Below, one piece after another: positions 27,214 through 38,527 of a stretch of 64,000 nucleotides of DNA (position 1 is the stretch's first letter; each line of letters begins with the position of its first letter). The DNA is taken from contig NZ_JAEQND010000006.1 of assembly GCF_016722765.1 (NCBI RefSeq), positions 248,001-312,000 on the forward strand. The letters run 5' to 3'. The stretch is from Ramlibacter alkalitolerans. Lineage in GTDB: Bacteria > Pseudomonadota > Gammaproteobacteria > Burkholderiales > Burkholderiaceae_C. The translations under genes were made by a program, and so were the position numbers. The notes under the pieces were generated by a model that was not told the origin of the DNA, did no database searches, and was given only the letters and a program-made list of their open reading frames with translations.

Positions 27214-28022
27214 GCCCCGGCAACGTCATTCCCGCGCAGGCGGGAATCGCGCGACAGCGCTCGCAGGACGCCCTGGATCCCCGCCTGCGCGGGGATGACG
27301 GGGGCAACCTGCTCACCCTGGAAGGCGTGCACACCCACATCGCTGCCTATCACATCCTCCACGGCGTCGACCTGGCCGTTCCGCGCGGTCAGCTCACGAT
27401 GCTCCTGGGCCGCAACGGCGCGGGCAAGACCACGACGCTGCGGACCATCATGGGCCTGTGGCGCGCGTCGGCCGGGCGCATCACCTTCGCCGGCGAAGAC
27501 ATCACCGCCGCCACTACGCCCCACATCGCCGCCCGCGGCATCGCCTACGTGCCGGAGAACATGGGCATCTTCGCCGACCTGACCGTCAAGGAGAACATGC
27601 TGCTTGCTGCCCGCGGCGTCCGGCACGCGAAGCAGATGGACGAGAAGCGCCTGCAGTGGATCTTCTCGCTGTTCCCGGCGGTGGAGAAGTTCTGGAACCA
27701 CCCGGCCGGCAAGCTCTCCGGCGGCCAGAAGCAGATGCTCGCCGTGGCCCGCGCGATCGTGGAGCCGCGCGAGCTGCTGATCATCGACGAGCCGAGCAAG
27801 GGCCTGGCGCCGGCCATCATCAACAACATGATCGAAGCTTTCGCGCAGCTCAAGGCCAGCGGCGTGACGATCCTGCTGGTCGAACAGAACATCAACTTCG
27901 CCAAGCGCCTGGGCGACACGGTCGCCGTGATGGACAACGGCGTCGTGGTGCACGCCGGCGCCATGCAGGCGCTGGCGCAGGACGAGGAACTGCAGCATTC
28001 GCTGCTCGGGCTGGCGCTGTGA
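27210..28022 (+). CDS. livF: LIV-type ABC transporter ATPase with repeat-encoded N-terminal extension
   Basis: A 270-residue ATPase: Walker A GRNGAGKTT, Q-loop VPENMG, signature LSGGQKQ, Walker B LLIIDEPSKG, switch LLVEQN. About 31 residues precede the family start LLTLEGVHTHIAAYH. They are encoded by a complete family B palindrome (27225-27304) and read NVIPAQAGI ... DPRLRGDD, the translation typical of such repeats. The ATG overlaps the livG stop and the frame stays open through the repeat; no better ATG or ribosome site exists after it. Thus the repeat seems to have inserted in frame, or a minor GTG start further on is used. Confidence 0.9.
   Translation: MSPGNVIPAQAGIARQRSQDALDPRLRGDDGGNLLTLEGVHTHIAAYHILHGVDLAVPRGQLTMLLGRNGAGKTTTLRTIMGLWRASAGRITFAGEDITAATTPHIAARGIAYVPENMGIFADLTVKENMLLAARGVRHAKQMDEKRLQWIFSLFPAVEKFWNHPAGKLSGGQKQMLAVARAIVEPRELLIIDEPSKGLAPAIINNMIEAFAQLKASGVTILLVEQNINFAKRLGDTVAVMDNGVVVHAGAMQALAQDEELQHSLLGLAL
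27225..27304. repeat. Repeat family B element inside a coding sequence
   Basis: GTCATTCCCGCGCAGGCGGG at the left mirrors CCCGCCTGCGCGGGGATGAC at the right (each given once, in part). It lies in frame at the 5' end of livF and encodes most of its first 31 residues. Confidence 0.85.
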
Positions 28023-28999
28023 ACTACAAGGACCTGGACTGGAAGCCGCTCGCCCTGGTGCCGGTGCTGGCGCTGCTCGTGTTCCCCTTCATCGGCTCCG
28101 CGTCCACCTGGCTCACGCTGACCATCGCGGGCCTGGCCATGGGGATGATCGTGTTCATCATCGCTTCGGGCCTCACGCTGGTGTTCGGGTTGATGGACGT
28201 GCTGAACTTCGGCCACGGCGTGTTCATCGCGCTGGGCGCCTTTGTCGCCACCAGCGTGCTGGGCGCCATGGGCGACTACACGAACTCGGCGAGCCTGTGG
28301 CGCAACATGCTGGCGGTGCTGCCGGCCATGGTGGTGGCGATGCTCGTGGCCGGTGCGGTCGGCCTGGCCTTCGAGCGCTTCATCGTGCGCCCGGTCTACG
28401 GCAACCACCTCAAGCAGATCCTGATCACCATGGGCGGGATGATCATCGGCGAGGAGCTGATCAAGGTGATCTGGGGGCCGCTGCAGATCCCGCTGCCGCT
28501 GCCCGAAGGCATGCGCGGAACGCTGCTGCTGGGCGAGGCGGCCGTGGAGAAGTACCGGCTCATTGCCGTGGCCGTCGGCGTCGTGGTGTTCGCCGCGCTG
28601 CTGTGGACGCTCACCCGCACCAAGATCGGCCTCCTGATCCGCGCCGGCGTGCAGGACCGCGAGATGGTCGAGGCGCTCGGCTACCGCATCCGCGTGCTGT
28701 TCGTCGGTGTCTTCGTGGTGGGCAGCGGCCTCGCCGGCCTCGGTGGCGTGATGTGGGGGCTGTACCAGCAGAACGTCGTGCCGCAGATGGGTGCGCAGGT
28801 CAACGTGCTGATCTTCATCGTGCTGATCATCGGCGGCCTCGGTTCCACCACCGGGGCGCTGGTCGGCGCGCTGCTGGTGGGCCTGATGGCCAACTACACC
28901 GGCTTCCTGGTGCCCAAGGCGGCGCTGTTCTCCAACATCCTGCTGATGATGGCCATCCTGCTGTGGCGGCCGCAGGGCGTGTACGCGCTGAGCAAGTAG
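28019..28999 (+). CDS. livH: LIV-type ABC transporter permease, second operon
   Basis: A 326-residue permease starting at GTG 28019, which overlaps the livF stop (GTGA). The LivH marks LVFGLMDVLNFGHGVF, RAGVQDREMVEALG and GGLGSTTGALVGA are present, with about 8 helices. It is somewhat longer than typical LivH (about 290-300) owing to a longer loop around residues 150-185. It forms the channel with LivM. Confidence 0.93.
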   Translation: MNYKDLDWKPLALVPVLALLVFPFIGSASTWLTLTIAGLAMGMIVFIIASGLTLVFGLMDVLNFGHGVFIALGAFVATSVLGAMGDYTNSASLWRNMLAVLPAMVVAMLVAGAVGLAFERFIVRPVYGNHLKQILITMGGMIIGEELIKVIWGPLQIPLPLPEGMRGTLLLGEAAVEKYRLIAVAVGVVVFAALLWTLTRTKIGLLIRAGVQDREMVEALGYRIRVLFVGVFVVGSGLAGLGGVMWGLYQQNVVPQMGAQVNVLIFIVLIIGGLGSTTGALVGALLVGLMANYTGFLVPKAALFSNILLMMAILLWRPQGVYALSK

Positions 29000-29006
29000 C
29001 ACCGCG

Positions 29007-30147
29007 ATGCTCAGGCACCTGCTCTCCAACGACTACCCGCGCAGCCGCGTGCTGGCCGCGATCCTGGTCCTGCTGTTCCTGGGGCTCGCGTTCCAGCCCT
29101 TCCTGATCCCCGGCATCAAGGCGCTGAACGTCGCGGCCAAGATCCTCGTGTTCATCGTGCTGGTGGCCAGCTTCGACCTGCTGCTCGGATACACCGGCAT
29201 CGTGAGCTTCGCCCACACGATGTTCTTCGGCATCGGCGCCTATGGCGTGGCGATCGCGTCGACCCGCATGGGCGCGGGCTGGAGCGCGATCCTGCTCGGG
29301 ACGGCCGTGGCGCTGGTGCTGTCCTTCGCGCTGGCCCTGGCCATCGGCCTGTTCTCGCTGCGGGTGCGGGCGATCTTCTTCTCGATGATCACGCTGGCCT
29401 TCGCGGCGGCCTTCCAGACGCTCGCCTCGCAGCTGTCGGACTTCACCGGCGGCGAGGACGGCTTGACCTTCCGCATGCCGGAGGTGCTGTCGCCCGGCTT
29501 CACGCTGTCGGAAACGCCCGTGCTGGGGCTGACGCTCGACGGCCGCATCGTCTGCTACTACCTGCTGTTCGCCACCTGCGTGCTGCTGTTCCTGGCCTTG
29601 CTGCGCATCGTGAATTCGCCCTTCGGCCGCGTGCTGCAGGCGATCCGCGAGAACGAGTTCCGCGCCGAGGCGATCGGCTACCGCGTGGTGGTGTACCGCA
29701 CCCTCTCCAGCATCCTCTCGGCGCTGTTCGCCACGCTTGCGGGCGCCATGCTGGCGATCTGGCTGCGCTACAACGGGCCGGACACGACGCTCTCCTTCGA
29801 GATCATGCTCGACGTGCTGCTGATCGTGGTGATCGGCGGCATGGGAACGATCTACGGCGCGGCGATCGGCGCGGGCCTGTTCCTCGTGGCGCAAAGCTAC
29901 CTGCAGGACCTGCTGCGGCTGGCCAGCGGCGCCGTCGCCGACCTGCCCTGGCTGGCCGCGCTGCTGTCGCCGGACCGCTGGCTGCTGTGGCTGGGCCTGC
30001 TGTTCGTGCTCTCCGTCTACTACTTCCCCACCGGCGTGGTGGGGCGGTTGCGCGCGCTGCGCGCCGCCGGGCCCCTGCGCACGCCTCCTCCCGCCGCGGC
30101 CGGCCCGGCCGCATCCGACCCCACCAAGAGCCTGCAAGGAGACTACG

Positions 30148-30161
<14 letters not shown>
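29007..30161 (+). CDS. livM: LIV-type ABC transporter permease, second operon
   Basis: A 384-residue permease with LLLGYTGIVSFAHTMFFGIG, IRENEFRAEAIGYRV and IGGMGTIYGAAIGAG, all LivM marks. The extra Pro/Ala-rich cytoplasmic tail after about residue 345 is unusual for the family. The gene's last 14 bases overlap the start of the oligomer hydrolase gene, whose ribosome site AAGGAG lies inside livM. The two are therefore very probably translated together. Confidence 0.93.
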
Positions 30162-32439
<2,278 letters not shown>

Positions 32440-32474
32440 CGGGGCGCGCGCCGCCGCCCGGGAGGAGGACCCGC

Positions 32475-33365
32475 ATGCAATTCACATCCAGCTACGCCAC
32501 CTGCGCAGGGCGCGAGATCCACTTCACCGAGTGGGGCGCCCGGCACGCCCCCACGGTGATCGCGTGGCACGGCCTCGCGCGCACCGGGCGCGACATGGAC
32601 GAACTGGCGCAGGCCCTGTGCCACCGGTTCCGGGTGATCTGCCCGGACACGGTGGGACGCGGCTACAGCCAGTGGAGCCCCGACCCCGCCAACGAGTACT
32701 GCCTGGCGTTCTATGCGCGCCTGGCAGCGGACTTGTTCGAGCGGCTCGGCATCGAGCGGGCGCATTGGGTGGGGACTTCGATGGGCGGCGCCATCGGCAC
32801 GGTGTGCGCGGCCGGCCTGCTGCAGCCGCAGCTGGCCGGGCGCATCCAGAGCCTCGTGCTCAATGACAACGCACCCCGGCTGGCGCAGCCGGCCATCGAA
32901 CGCATCCGCGCCTATGCGGGCAACCCGCCGGCGTTCGCCTCGATGGCCGAACTGGAGGGCTTCTTCCGCGAGGTCTACAAGCCGTACGGGTGGCTCAGTG
33001 AGGATCAGTGGCGGCGCCTGGCCGAGACCTCGACGCGCCGCCTCCCCGATGGCCGCGTGACGCCGCACTACGACCCGGCGATGGTGCGCCAGTTCACGGA
33101 CCACCCGCGCGACTACGAGTTGTGGGAGCACTACGACCGGCTGCGCATTCCCGTGCTGTTGCTGCGCGGCATGGAATCGGACGTGGTGCTGCCGGATGCT
33201 GCGGCGGAGATGATGACGCGCGGCCCCGGCGCGCTGGGGCTCACGCGCGTGGTGGAGGTGCCGGGGTGCGGGCATGCGCCGGCGTTGAACGTGCCGGAGC
33301 AGCTGGCGGTGGTCAGGGGGTTCATCGACCAGGTGGAGCTGGCGGCGACAGCGGCGGTTTCGTAG
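32475..33365 (+). CDS. Alpha/beta hydrolase
   Basis: A 296-residue protein with the alpha/beta hydrolase fold: oxyanion region AWHGLARTGRDMD, nucleophile elbow GTSMGG (Ser near residue 100), an acidic residue after VLLLRGMESD, and the His of GCGHAPALN. There is no signal peptide, so it is cytoplasmic. It lies 35 bases after the oligomer hydrolase and after GGAGGAGG, on the same strand, and is probably the last gene of the unit. In this setting it could cleave imported hydroxybutyrate dimers (inference). Its TAG stop (33363-33365) belongs to repeat family A. Confidence 0.85.
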   Translation: MQFTSSYATCAGREIHFTEWGARHAPTVIAWHGLARTGRDMDELAQALCHRFRVICPDTVGRGYSQWSPDPANEYCLAFYARLAADLFERLGIERAHWVGTSMGGAIGTVCAAGLLQPQLAGRIQSLVLNDNAPRLAQPAIERIRAYAGNPPAFASMAELEGFFREVYKPYGWLSEDQWRRLAETSTRRLPDGRVTPHYDPAMVRQFTDHPRDYELWEHYDRLRIPVLLLRGMESDVVLPDAAAEMMTRGPGALGLTRVVEVPGCGHAPALNVPEQLAVVRGFIDQVELAATAAVS

Positions 33366-33529
33366 GCTGGCTCCTGGGGCCTGCGTTCGTAGGCTGGCGG
33401 TGGAGCGCAGCGAAACCCCAGCGATGCGCGCGAGCGCCGGAGTTCCGGCGCTTCGCGCGTCACCCCAGCCTACGGGGATTCCCCAGCGGTACGGGGATTC
33501 CCCGGCGGTACGGAGCCCCCCAGCCTACG
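33362..33529. repeat. Compound repeat family A element
   Basis: Contains two GTAGGCTGG starts (33362 and near 33390), an inverted CACCCCAGCCTACG near 33460-33475, three near-copies of CGGTACGGGGATTCCCC, and a final CAGCCTACG. It fills the space between the convergent hydrolase and hemH genes and supplies the hydrolase stop codon. Confidence 0.75.
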
Positions 33530-34628
33530 CCGACGCCCCCAGCTTCATCGCCCGCTCCTTCTGCGCCGCGAGCTCCTGCGCCTGCGGCGCCGCCTGCGTC
33601 TCCCATCCCGCCAGGTGCTGCAAGGTGATGTTCCCCAAAGCCGCGATCCACTCGGTCTCGTCGTTCAGGCACGGGATGTAGCGGTACTCCTTGCCGCCAT
33701 TGGCGAGGAACGCGTCGCGCACCTCCATGCCGATCTCCTCCAGCGTCTCCAGGCAGTCCGCCACGAAGCCGGGGCAGACCACGTCCAGGCGCTGCACGCC
33801 CTTGCGCGCGAGCGCTTCGACGGTCGGCTGCGTGTAGGGCTCCAGCCACTTGGCCTTGCCGAAGCGCGACTGGAAGCTCAGGGTGTACTGCTCCGGCGCG
33901 AGCTCCAGCCACTCGGCCAGCAGGCGCGCCGTCTTGCGGCATTCGCAGTGGTAGGGGTCGCCGAGGTGTAGCGTGCGTTCGGGCACGCCGTGGAAGCTCA
34001 TGACCAGGTGGTCGGGCCGGCCGTTCTCGCGCCAGTGCCGCTGGATGCGCTGCGCCAGCGCCTGCACGTAGCCGCGGTCGTCGTGGTAGCGGTTCACGAA
34101 GCGCAGCTCGGGGATGCTGCGGCGCGTGCGCGTCCAGTCCGCCACCGCGTCGATCACGCTGGCCGTCGTGGTGCCGGAATACTGCGGATAGGCCGTGAGC
34201 ACCAGGATGCGGCTGGCGCCGGCGTCGGCGAGCGCGTCGAGCTCCCTGCCGATCGCGGGAGTGCCATAGCGCATGGCATAGGCGACGCGCACGCGGTGCC
34301 CGTGTTCGCCCAGCCAGCCTTGCAGGCGTTTCGCCTGCCGCTCCGTCCACACCTTCAGCGGCGAACCTTCGGGCGTCCAGATGGCCTGGTACTTGTGCGC
34401 CGACTGGCGCGAGCGCAGCGGCAGGATCGCGCCGTACAGGATCGGCAGCCAGGCCGCGCGCGGGATCTCCACCACCCGCGGATCGGCCAGGAATTCGGCG
34501 AGGTAGCGGCGCACCGCCTCCGGCGTGGGCGCATCCGGCGTGCCGAGGTTGCACAGGAGGACGGCGGTGCAGGGGGCCTGCCCGTGCTGGTGGGCGGGCG
34601 GGGACGCGGGACGATCTTTCGCGGGCAT
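33525..34628 (-). CDS. hemH: Ferrochelatase
   Basis: A 367-residue enzyme that inserts ferrous iron into protoporphyrin IX, the last step of haem synthesis. Landmarks: LLCNLGTPDAPTPEAVRRYL at the N-terminus, the active-site His in MSFHGVPERT, then YHCECRKTA, and SFQSRFGKAKWLEPYT. Length is typical. It diverges from the HAD gene at 34646 with only 17 bases between, so the two share a promoter region. No [2Fe-2S] C-terminal extension is seen, as expected for betaproteobacteria. Confidence 0.96.
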   Translation of the reverse strand: MPAKDRPASPPAHQHGQAPCTAVLLCNLGTPDAPTPEAVRRYLAEFLADPRVVEIPRAAWLPILYGAILPLRSRQSAHKYQAIWTPEGSPLKVWTERQAKRLQGWLGEHGHRVRVAYAMRYGTPAIGRELDALADAGASRILVLTAYPQYSGTTTASVIDAVADWTRTRRSIPELRFVNRYHDDRGYVQALAQRIQRHWRENGRPDHLVMSFHGVPERTLHLGDPYHCECRKTARLLAEWLELAPEQYTLSFQSRFGKAKWLEPYTQPTVEALARKGVQRLDVVCPGFVADCLETLEEIGMEVRDAFLANGGKEYRYIPCLNDETEWIAALGNITLQHLAGWETQAAPQAQELAAQKERAMKLGASA

Positions 34629-34645
34629 GCGTTATTCTCGCCGCC

Positions 34646-35338
34646 ATGCTGGACGCCGGGAAAATCAGCGCGGTGAGTATCGACCTCGACGACACGCTGT
34701 GGCCGATCTGGCCCACGATCGAGCGGGCCGAGAAGGCATTGCACGACTGGCTCACCGTCCACGCGCCGATGACCGCCGCGCTGTTCTCCAGCCCGCCGGC
34801 GCTGCGCGAAATCCGCGAGGAGATGGGCCGCTCGCGTCCCGACCTGAAGCACGACATGAGCGCGCTGCGGCGCGAATCGATCCGGCTCGCCCTGTTCCGC
34901 GCCGGCGAGGATCCGCTGCTCGCGGACGCGGCCTTCGAGGTGTTCTTCGCCGAGCGCCAGCGCGTGATCCTGTTCGACGATGCGCTGCCGGCGCTGCAGT
35001 TCCTCGCGGCGCGCTACCCGCTGGTGGCCGTGACCAACGGCAATGCGGACCTGCAGCGCATCGGCCTGGCGCCGTTCTTTCGCGCCTGCATCTGCGCGCG
35101 CGAGTTCGGCGTCGGCAAGCCGGACCCGCGGATCTTCCACGCCGCGGCGGGGGCGGTGGACCTGTGGCCGGAGCGCCTGCTGCACATCGGCGACGACGCC
35201 ACGCTCGATGCGCTGGGGGCGATCAATGCCGGGATGCAGGCGGCCTGGCTGAATCGCGGCGATGCGCCGTGGCCGCACGAGCAGGAGCCGCATGTGACGC
35301 TGGCGCACCTGTCGGAGTTGCAGGAGTTGTTCGTGTAG
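34646..35338 (+). CDS. HAD-superfamily phosphatase, YigB-like
   Basis: A 230-residue haloacid-dehalogenase phosphatase. Motif I is SIDLDDTLWPI with both Asp, motif II VTNGNAD, motif III the Lys of GKPDPRIF, motif IV HIGDDATLDALGA. The cap is all-helical between motifs I and II. YigB of E. coli removes phosphate from FMN and other small phosphates; the true substrate here is not certain. The TAG stop and the last codon lie within a family A repeat. Confidence 0.88.
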   Translation: MLDAGKISAVSIDLDDTLWPIWPTIERAEKALHDWLTVHAPMTAALFSSPPALREIREEMGRSRPDLKHDMSALRRESIRLALFRAGEDPLLADAAFEVFFAERQRVILFDDALPALQFLAARYPLVAVTNGNADLQRIGLAPFFRACICAREFGVGKPDPRIFHAAAGAVDLWPERLLHIGDDATLDALGAINAGMQAAWLNRGDAPWPHEQEPHVTLAHLSELQELFV

Positions 35339-35449
35339 GGAGTGCTGGGGTTCGCCCTTCGGGGCTCACCACCAGCCTACGAAAAGCCGCGCCGAGGTAG
35401 GCTGGCGGTGAGCCGCGCCAGCGCGAACCCCAGCGCTTTTCACCCCAGC
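35334..35449. repeat. Repeat family A element between convergent genes
   Basis: Contains GTGTAGGGAGTGCTGGGG, CACCACCAGCCTACG, then GTAGGCTGGCGGTGAGCCG and CACCCCAGCC. It carries the stop codons of both flanking convergent genes (HAD phosphatase on the plus strand, hpnE on the minus strand). Confidence 0.75.
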
Positions 35450-36708
35450 CGCTGCCCGACCCCCAACCCCGACCGCACCGCCCCCTCCAGCGTCGCCGGA
35501 TACGGCCCCTCGACGTAATCCCCGCAAGCCCACAACGCCGGCGCGATCGCCGCCGGCGGCCGCTGCAGCCCTGGCGTGCAGGCGAAGGTCGCGCGTTTTT
35601 CCACCACCGTCTTGAGCGGCTGCACGGGCCAGCCCAGCGCGGCCGCCTGCCCCAGCACCTCGCGTTCCAGTGCGTCCTTGTCCGTGGTGCTCGCACTCAC
35701 CACGAAGGCGAGCACGCCCTGCAGGCCGCCCAGCTGGGCGCGGTCGAACACGAACTGCGCCGGCGCACCCGGGCCGCTGCGCAAGGCCAGCAGCGGCAGT
35801 GGCAGGCGCGGCCCGCCGGTGACGTAGACCGTCGCGATCGCCTCGAAGGCAAGGGCCTGCGTCGTTGCCAGCCAGGGGCCCGCCTCGACGCCGCTCGCGG
35901 CGACCAGGCGCGCGGCGTCCGTCGGCGGGCAGGCCAGCACCACGGCGTCGAACGCGTCGTCATCGAGCTGCCACCCGCCTGCGCGCCGGCGCAGCGCTTC
36001 CACCCGGCAGCCGATGCGCATCTGCGCGCCGTGGGCGAGCAGCCATGCCTGGGCCCGGTCGGGAAACACGCGCCCGAGGTCCTGCCGCGGCAGCAGCAGG
36101 TTGGAGCCGCCCCAGCCGCGATGGCCGCGGCCGAACAGCGCGTCGCCGATCACGCGCAGGAACACCTGCGCGCTGGACCGCTCGCCCGGCGTGTTGAGCG
36201 CGGCGACGCACAGCGGCTCGATCAGATCCTCGCGCACGCGCGGCGTGACCTGCGCCGTGAGCTGCGCCACCGTCAGCGACGGCTCGCAGGCGAAGCGCGC
36301 CCGCTGCCAGGCCTGCGAGGCGCGCAGCAGGGACAGCTTGTCGCTCCAGCGCCAGCCGCGCGCGCAAAGGATCCCGGCGGCCGCGTCCCAGGGGGCGGGC
36401 CACGCCGGCAGCGCCAGGCCGGTGCCGTCCGGGTGGCGCAGCACCAGCGGCATGCGCCACAGCACTTCCTCCAGCAGCACGCCCACCTGCTCCATCAGCC
36501 CCAGGGTTTCGACGTAGGCGCCCACGAGGATGTGCTGACCGTTGTCCAGGAGGGCCGTGCCGCCGCCGGGCAGGGGCACGGCGAGCGAGCGCGCTCGGCC
36601 GCCCAGGGTGCGGGCCGCCTCGTACAGGGTCACGGCGTGCCCGCGCCGCGTGGCGGCGACGGCCGCGGCGAGCCCCGCCCAGCCGGCACCGACCACGGCG
36701 ACCCTCAC
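35440..36708 (-). CDS. hpnE: Hydroxysqualene dehydroxylase
   Basis: A 422-residue FAD-dependent amine-oxidase-like enzyme that reduces hydroxysqualene to squalene. The dinucleotide-binding motif VAVVGAGWAGLAAAV opens the chain, followed by LYEAARTLGGRARS and DNGQHILVGAY, typical of HpnE; near the C-terminus is LWACGDYVEGPYPATLEGAV, the FAD-closing motif. It starts at a GTG overlapping the hpnD stop (GTGA). Last gene of the hpnCDE set. Confidence 0.93.
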   Translation of the reverse strand: MRVAVVGAGWAGLAAAVAATRRGHAVTLYEAARTLGGRARSLAVPLPGGGTALLDNGQHILVGAYVETLGLMEQVGVLLEEVLWRMPLVLRHPDGTGLALPAWPAPWDAAAGILCARGWRWSDKLSLLRASQAWQRARFACEPSLTVAQLTAQVTPRVREDLIEPLCVAALNTPGERSSAQVFLRVIGDALFGRGHRGWGGSNLLLPRQDLGRVFPDRAQAWLLAHGAQMRIGCRVEALRRRAGGWQLDDDAFDAVVLACPPTDAARLVAASGVEAGPWLATTQALAFEAIATVYVTGGPRLPLPLLALRSGPGAPAQFVFDRAQLGGLQGVLAFVVSASTTDKDALEREVLGQAAALGWPVQPLKTVVEKRATFACTPGLQRPPAAIAPALWACGDYVEGPYPATLEGAVRSGLGVGQRLG

Positions 36709-37547
36709 GCCATCCGCCCCAGGGCCTGCACCCTCCACGCGAGCCACAGCTTGCGCAGGGGCGTGAGGCTGATGCGCTGGTGCAGCACGCGGAAGTCCTC
36801 GCCTTCGATCTCGCGCAGCAGCGTGCGGTAGATGCTCGCCATCATCAGCCCCGGTTTCTGCGCCCGCCGGTCCTGCGCCGGCAGCAGCGCCAGCGCTTCG
36901 TCGTAGAGCGCGTGGGCGCGCTGCGCCTGGAAGCGCATGAGGGCCGCGAACCGGTCGGAGTACTTGCGCTGCAGGATCTCGTGCGCCTTGACGTCGAACT
37001 GCTGCAGCTCGTTGACCGGCAGGTAGATGCGCCCGCGCATCGCGTCCTCGCCGACGTCGCGGATGATGTTCGTGAGCTGGAAGGCGAGCCCCAGCTTGTG
37101 CGCGTACTCGGTGGTCTCCGGCCGCGACTGGCCGAAGATGCGCGCCGAGACCTCGCCCACCACGCCCGCCACCAGGTGGCAGTAGCGCTGCAGGCCGTGG
37201 AAATCGAGGTAGCGGGTCTGCTCCAGGTCCATCTCGCAGCCGCGGATCACCGCCTGCAGCTGCTCCTGCTGCAGCCCGTAGGCCGGCACGCTGGGCATGA
37301 GCGCCCGCATCACGGGATGCGAAGGTTCGCCGGCGAAGGCGCGCGCCACCTCGGTGTGCCACCAGGCGAGCTTGGCGCTCGCGACGGCCGGCTCGCTCAC
37401 CTCGTCGACGACGTCGTCGACCTCGCGGCAGAAGGCGTAGAACGCCGTGATCGCGGCGCGGCGCGGCGGCGGCAGGAAGAGGAAGGCGTAATAGAAGCTG
37501 CTGCCGGAGGCGGCGGCCTTCTGCTGGACGTACTGTTCCGGCGTCAT
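36705..37547 (-). CDS. hpnD: Presqualene diphosphate synthase
   Basis: A 280-residue squalene/phytoene-synthase-fold enzyme that joins two farnesyl diphosphates into presqualene diphosphate. The aspartate-rich motifs FCREVDDVVDE (about residue 40) and NIIRDVGEDA (about residue 155), and YLPVNEL, are as in HpnD. The ATG at 37547 starts MTPEQYVQQKAA; longer upstream reading is antisense noise. It sits 26 bases after hpnC. Confidence 0.94.
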   Translation of the reverse strand: MTPEQYVQQKAAASGSSFYYAFLFLPPPRRAAITAFYAFCREVDDVVDEVSEPAVASAKLAWWHTEVARAFAGEPSHPVMRALMPSVPAYGLQQEQLQAVIRGCEMDLEQTRYLDFHGLQRYCHLVAGVVGEVSARIFGQSRPETTEYAHKLGLAFQLTNIIRDVGEDAMRGRIYLPVNELQQFDVKAHEILQRKYSDRFAALMRFQAQRAHALYDEALALLPAQDRRAQKPGLMMASIYRTLLREIEGEDFRVLHQRISLTPLRKLWLAWRVQALGRMA

Positions 37548-37573
37548 GGCAATCGGGGTTGGGGGCGTGATTC

Positions 37574-38431
37574 TCACATCCGCGCCGCGCGCCACAGCAT
37601 GGCCGGCCCATCGGAAGGCCCGAGCCTGGGCCGTTGCTGGAAGGTGCGGAAGTGCAGGCGCTCGATGCGGCGCAGCACGCGCAGGCCGCCTTGCACCACC
37701 AGGCGCAGCTCCCAGCCCGCGCGCCCCGGCACGCGGTGCACCAGCGGCGCACCGGCGAGCATCAGGTCGCGCGTCCAGGCGCACAGCGCCTGGACCAGCT
37801 CCGGCGCCCGCGGGTGCGCGGCCCAGGTCTGCGGCGCGTCCGGGTCGATGCCGAAGCGGCGGCAGTCCTCCGCCGGCAGGTAGTAGCGCCCTCGCGGTAC
37901 GTCCACGCCCAGGTCCTGCCAGAAGTTGACCAGTTGCAGCGCGCTGCAGATCGCGTCGCTTTGCGCCAGCGCGGCGGCGTCGTCCACGCCGTAAAGGTGC
38001 AGCAGCAGGCGGCCCACCGGGTCGGCGGAGCGGCTGCAGTACGCGAGCAGTTCGTTGCGGTCGGCGTAGCCGGCCCCGGCCGCCGTCTTGTGCACGTCCT
38101 GTTCGAAGGCGTCGAGCAGGCGCGTGAGGGGCTGGGCGGGCAGGGCGAACGCGTCGACCGCGGACCGCAGGGCCGGGAACACGGCCGGCCAGCGCCCGGA
38201 GTCGGACCGGCCGCCAAGGCAGGCCTGCAGGTCGCTGCGGTAGCTTTCCAGGTCGGCCAGGCGTTGCGCTGCCGGGGCATCTCCCTCATCGGCGATGTCG
38301 TCAGCCGTGCGAGCGAACCAGTAGATCGCGGCCACGGGGCGGCGTAGCCGGGGAGGGCACAGCCAGGAGGCGACGGGGAAGTTTTCGTAGTGCTCGACCG
38401 GGCGGAGCCGGCCGTCGGAAGCTGGAGTCAC
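37574..38431 (-). CDS. hpnC: Hydroxysqualene synthase
   Basis: A 285-residue enzyme that converts presqualene diphosphate to hydroxysqualene. ARTADDIADEGD and LVNFWQDLGVD are the two metal-binding motifs, followed by RGRYYLP. It starts at GTG 38431, the family start VTPASDGRLRPVEHYENFPVAS (given only in part: EHYENFPVAS). First gene of hpnCDE, divergent from the RND efflux genes. No squalene-hopene cyclase gene lies in the window. Confidence 0.93.
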   Translation of the reverse strand: MTPASDGRLRPVEHYENFPVASWLCPPRLRRPVAAIYWFARTADDIADEGDAPAAQRLADLESYRSDLQACLGGRSDSGRWPAVFPALRSAVDAFALPAQPLTRLLDAFEQDVHKTAAGAGYADRNELLAYCSRSADPVGRLLLHLYGVDDAAALAQSDAICSALQLVNFWQDLGVDVPRGRYYLPAEDCRRFGIDPDAPQTWAAHPRAPELVQALCAWTRDLMLAGAPLVHRVPGRAGWELRLVVQGGLRVLRRIERLHFRTFQQRPRLGPSDGPAMLWRAARM

Positions 38432-38446
38432 GGGGCCGATTGTCGC

Positions 38447-38496
38447 TTGACGTGCCTCAGCCTTTTTTCTAGATTACTAACCGGTCAGTCAGTAAT
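38447..38496 (+). promoter_or_regulatory. Promoter and TetR-like operator of the RND efflux genes
   Basis: TTGACG (38447-38452), a 17-base spacer and TAGATT (38470-38475) form a good sigma-70 promoter facing the efflux genes. An imperfect dyad (38473-38496) with perfect 6-bp arms ATTACT/AGTAAT around AACCGGTCAGTC overlaps the -10 box and start point. This resembles AcrR/TetR-family operators; the regulator gene is not in the window. Confidence 0.6.
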
Positions 38497-38527
38497 ATCG
38501 CGCTTTCGCTCGCTGCCCCCTCCGCCC

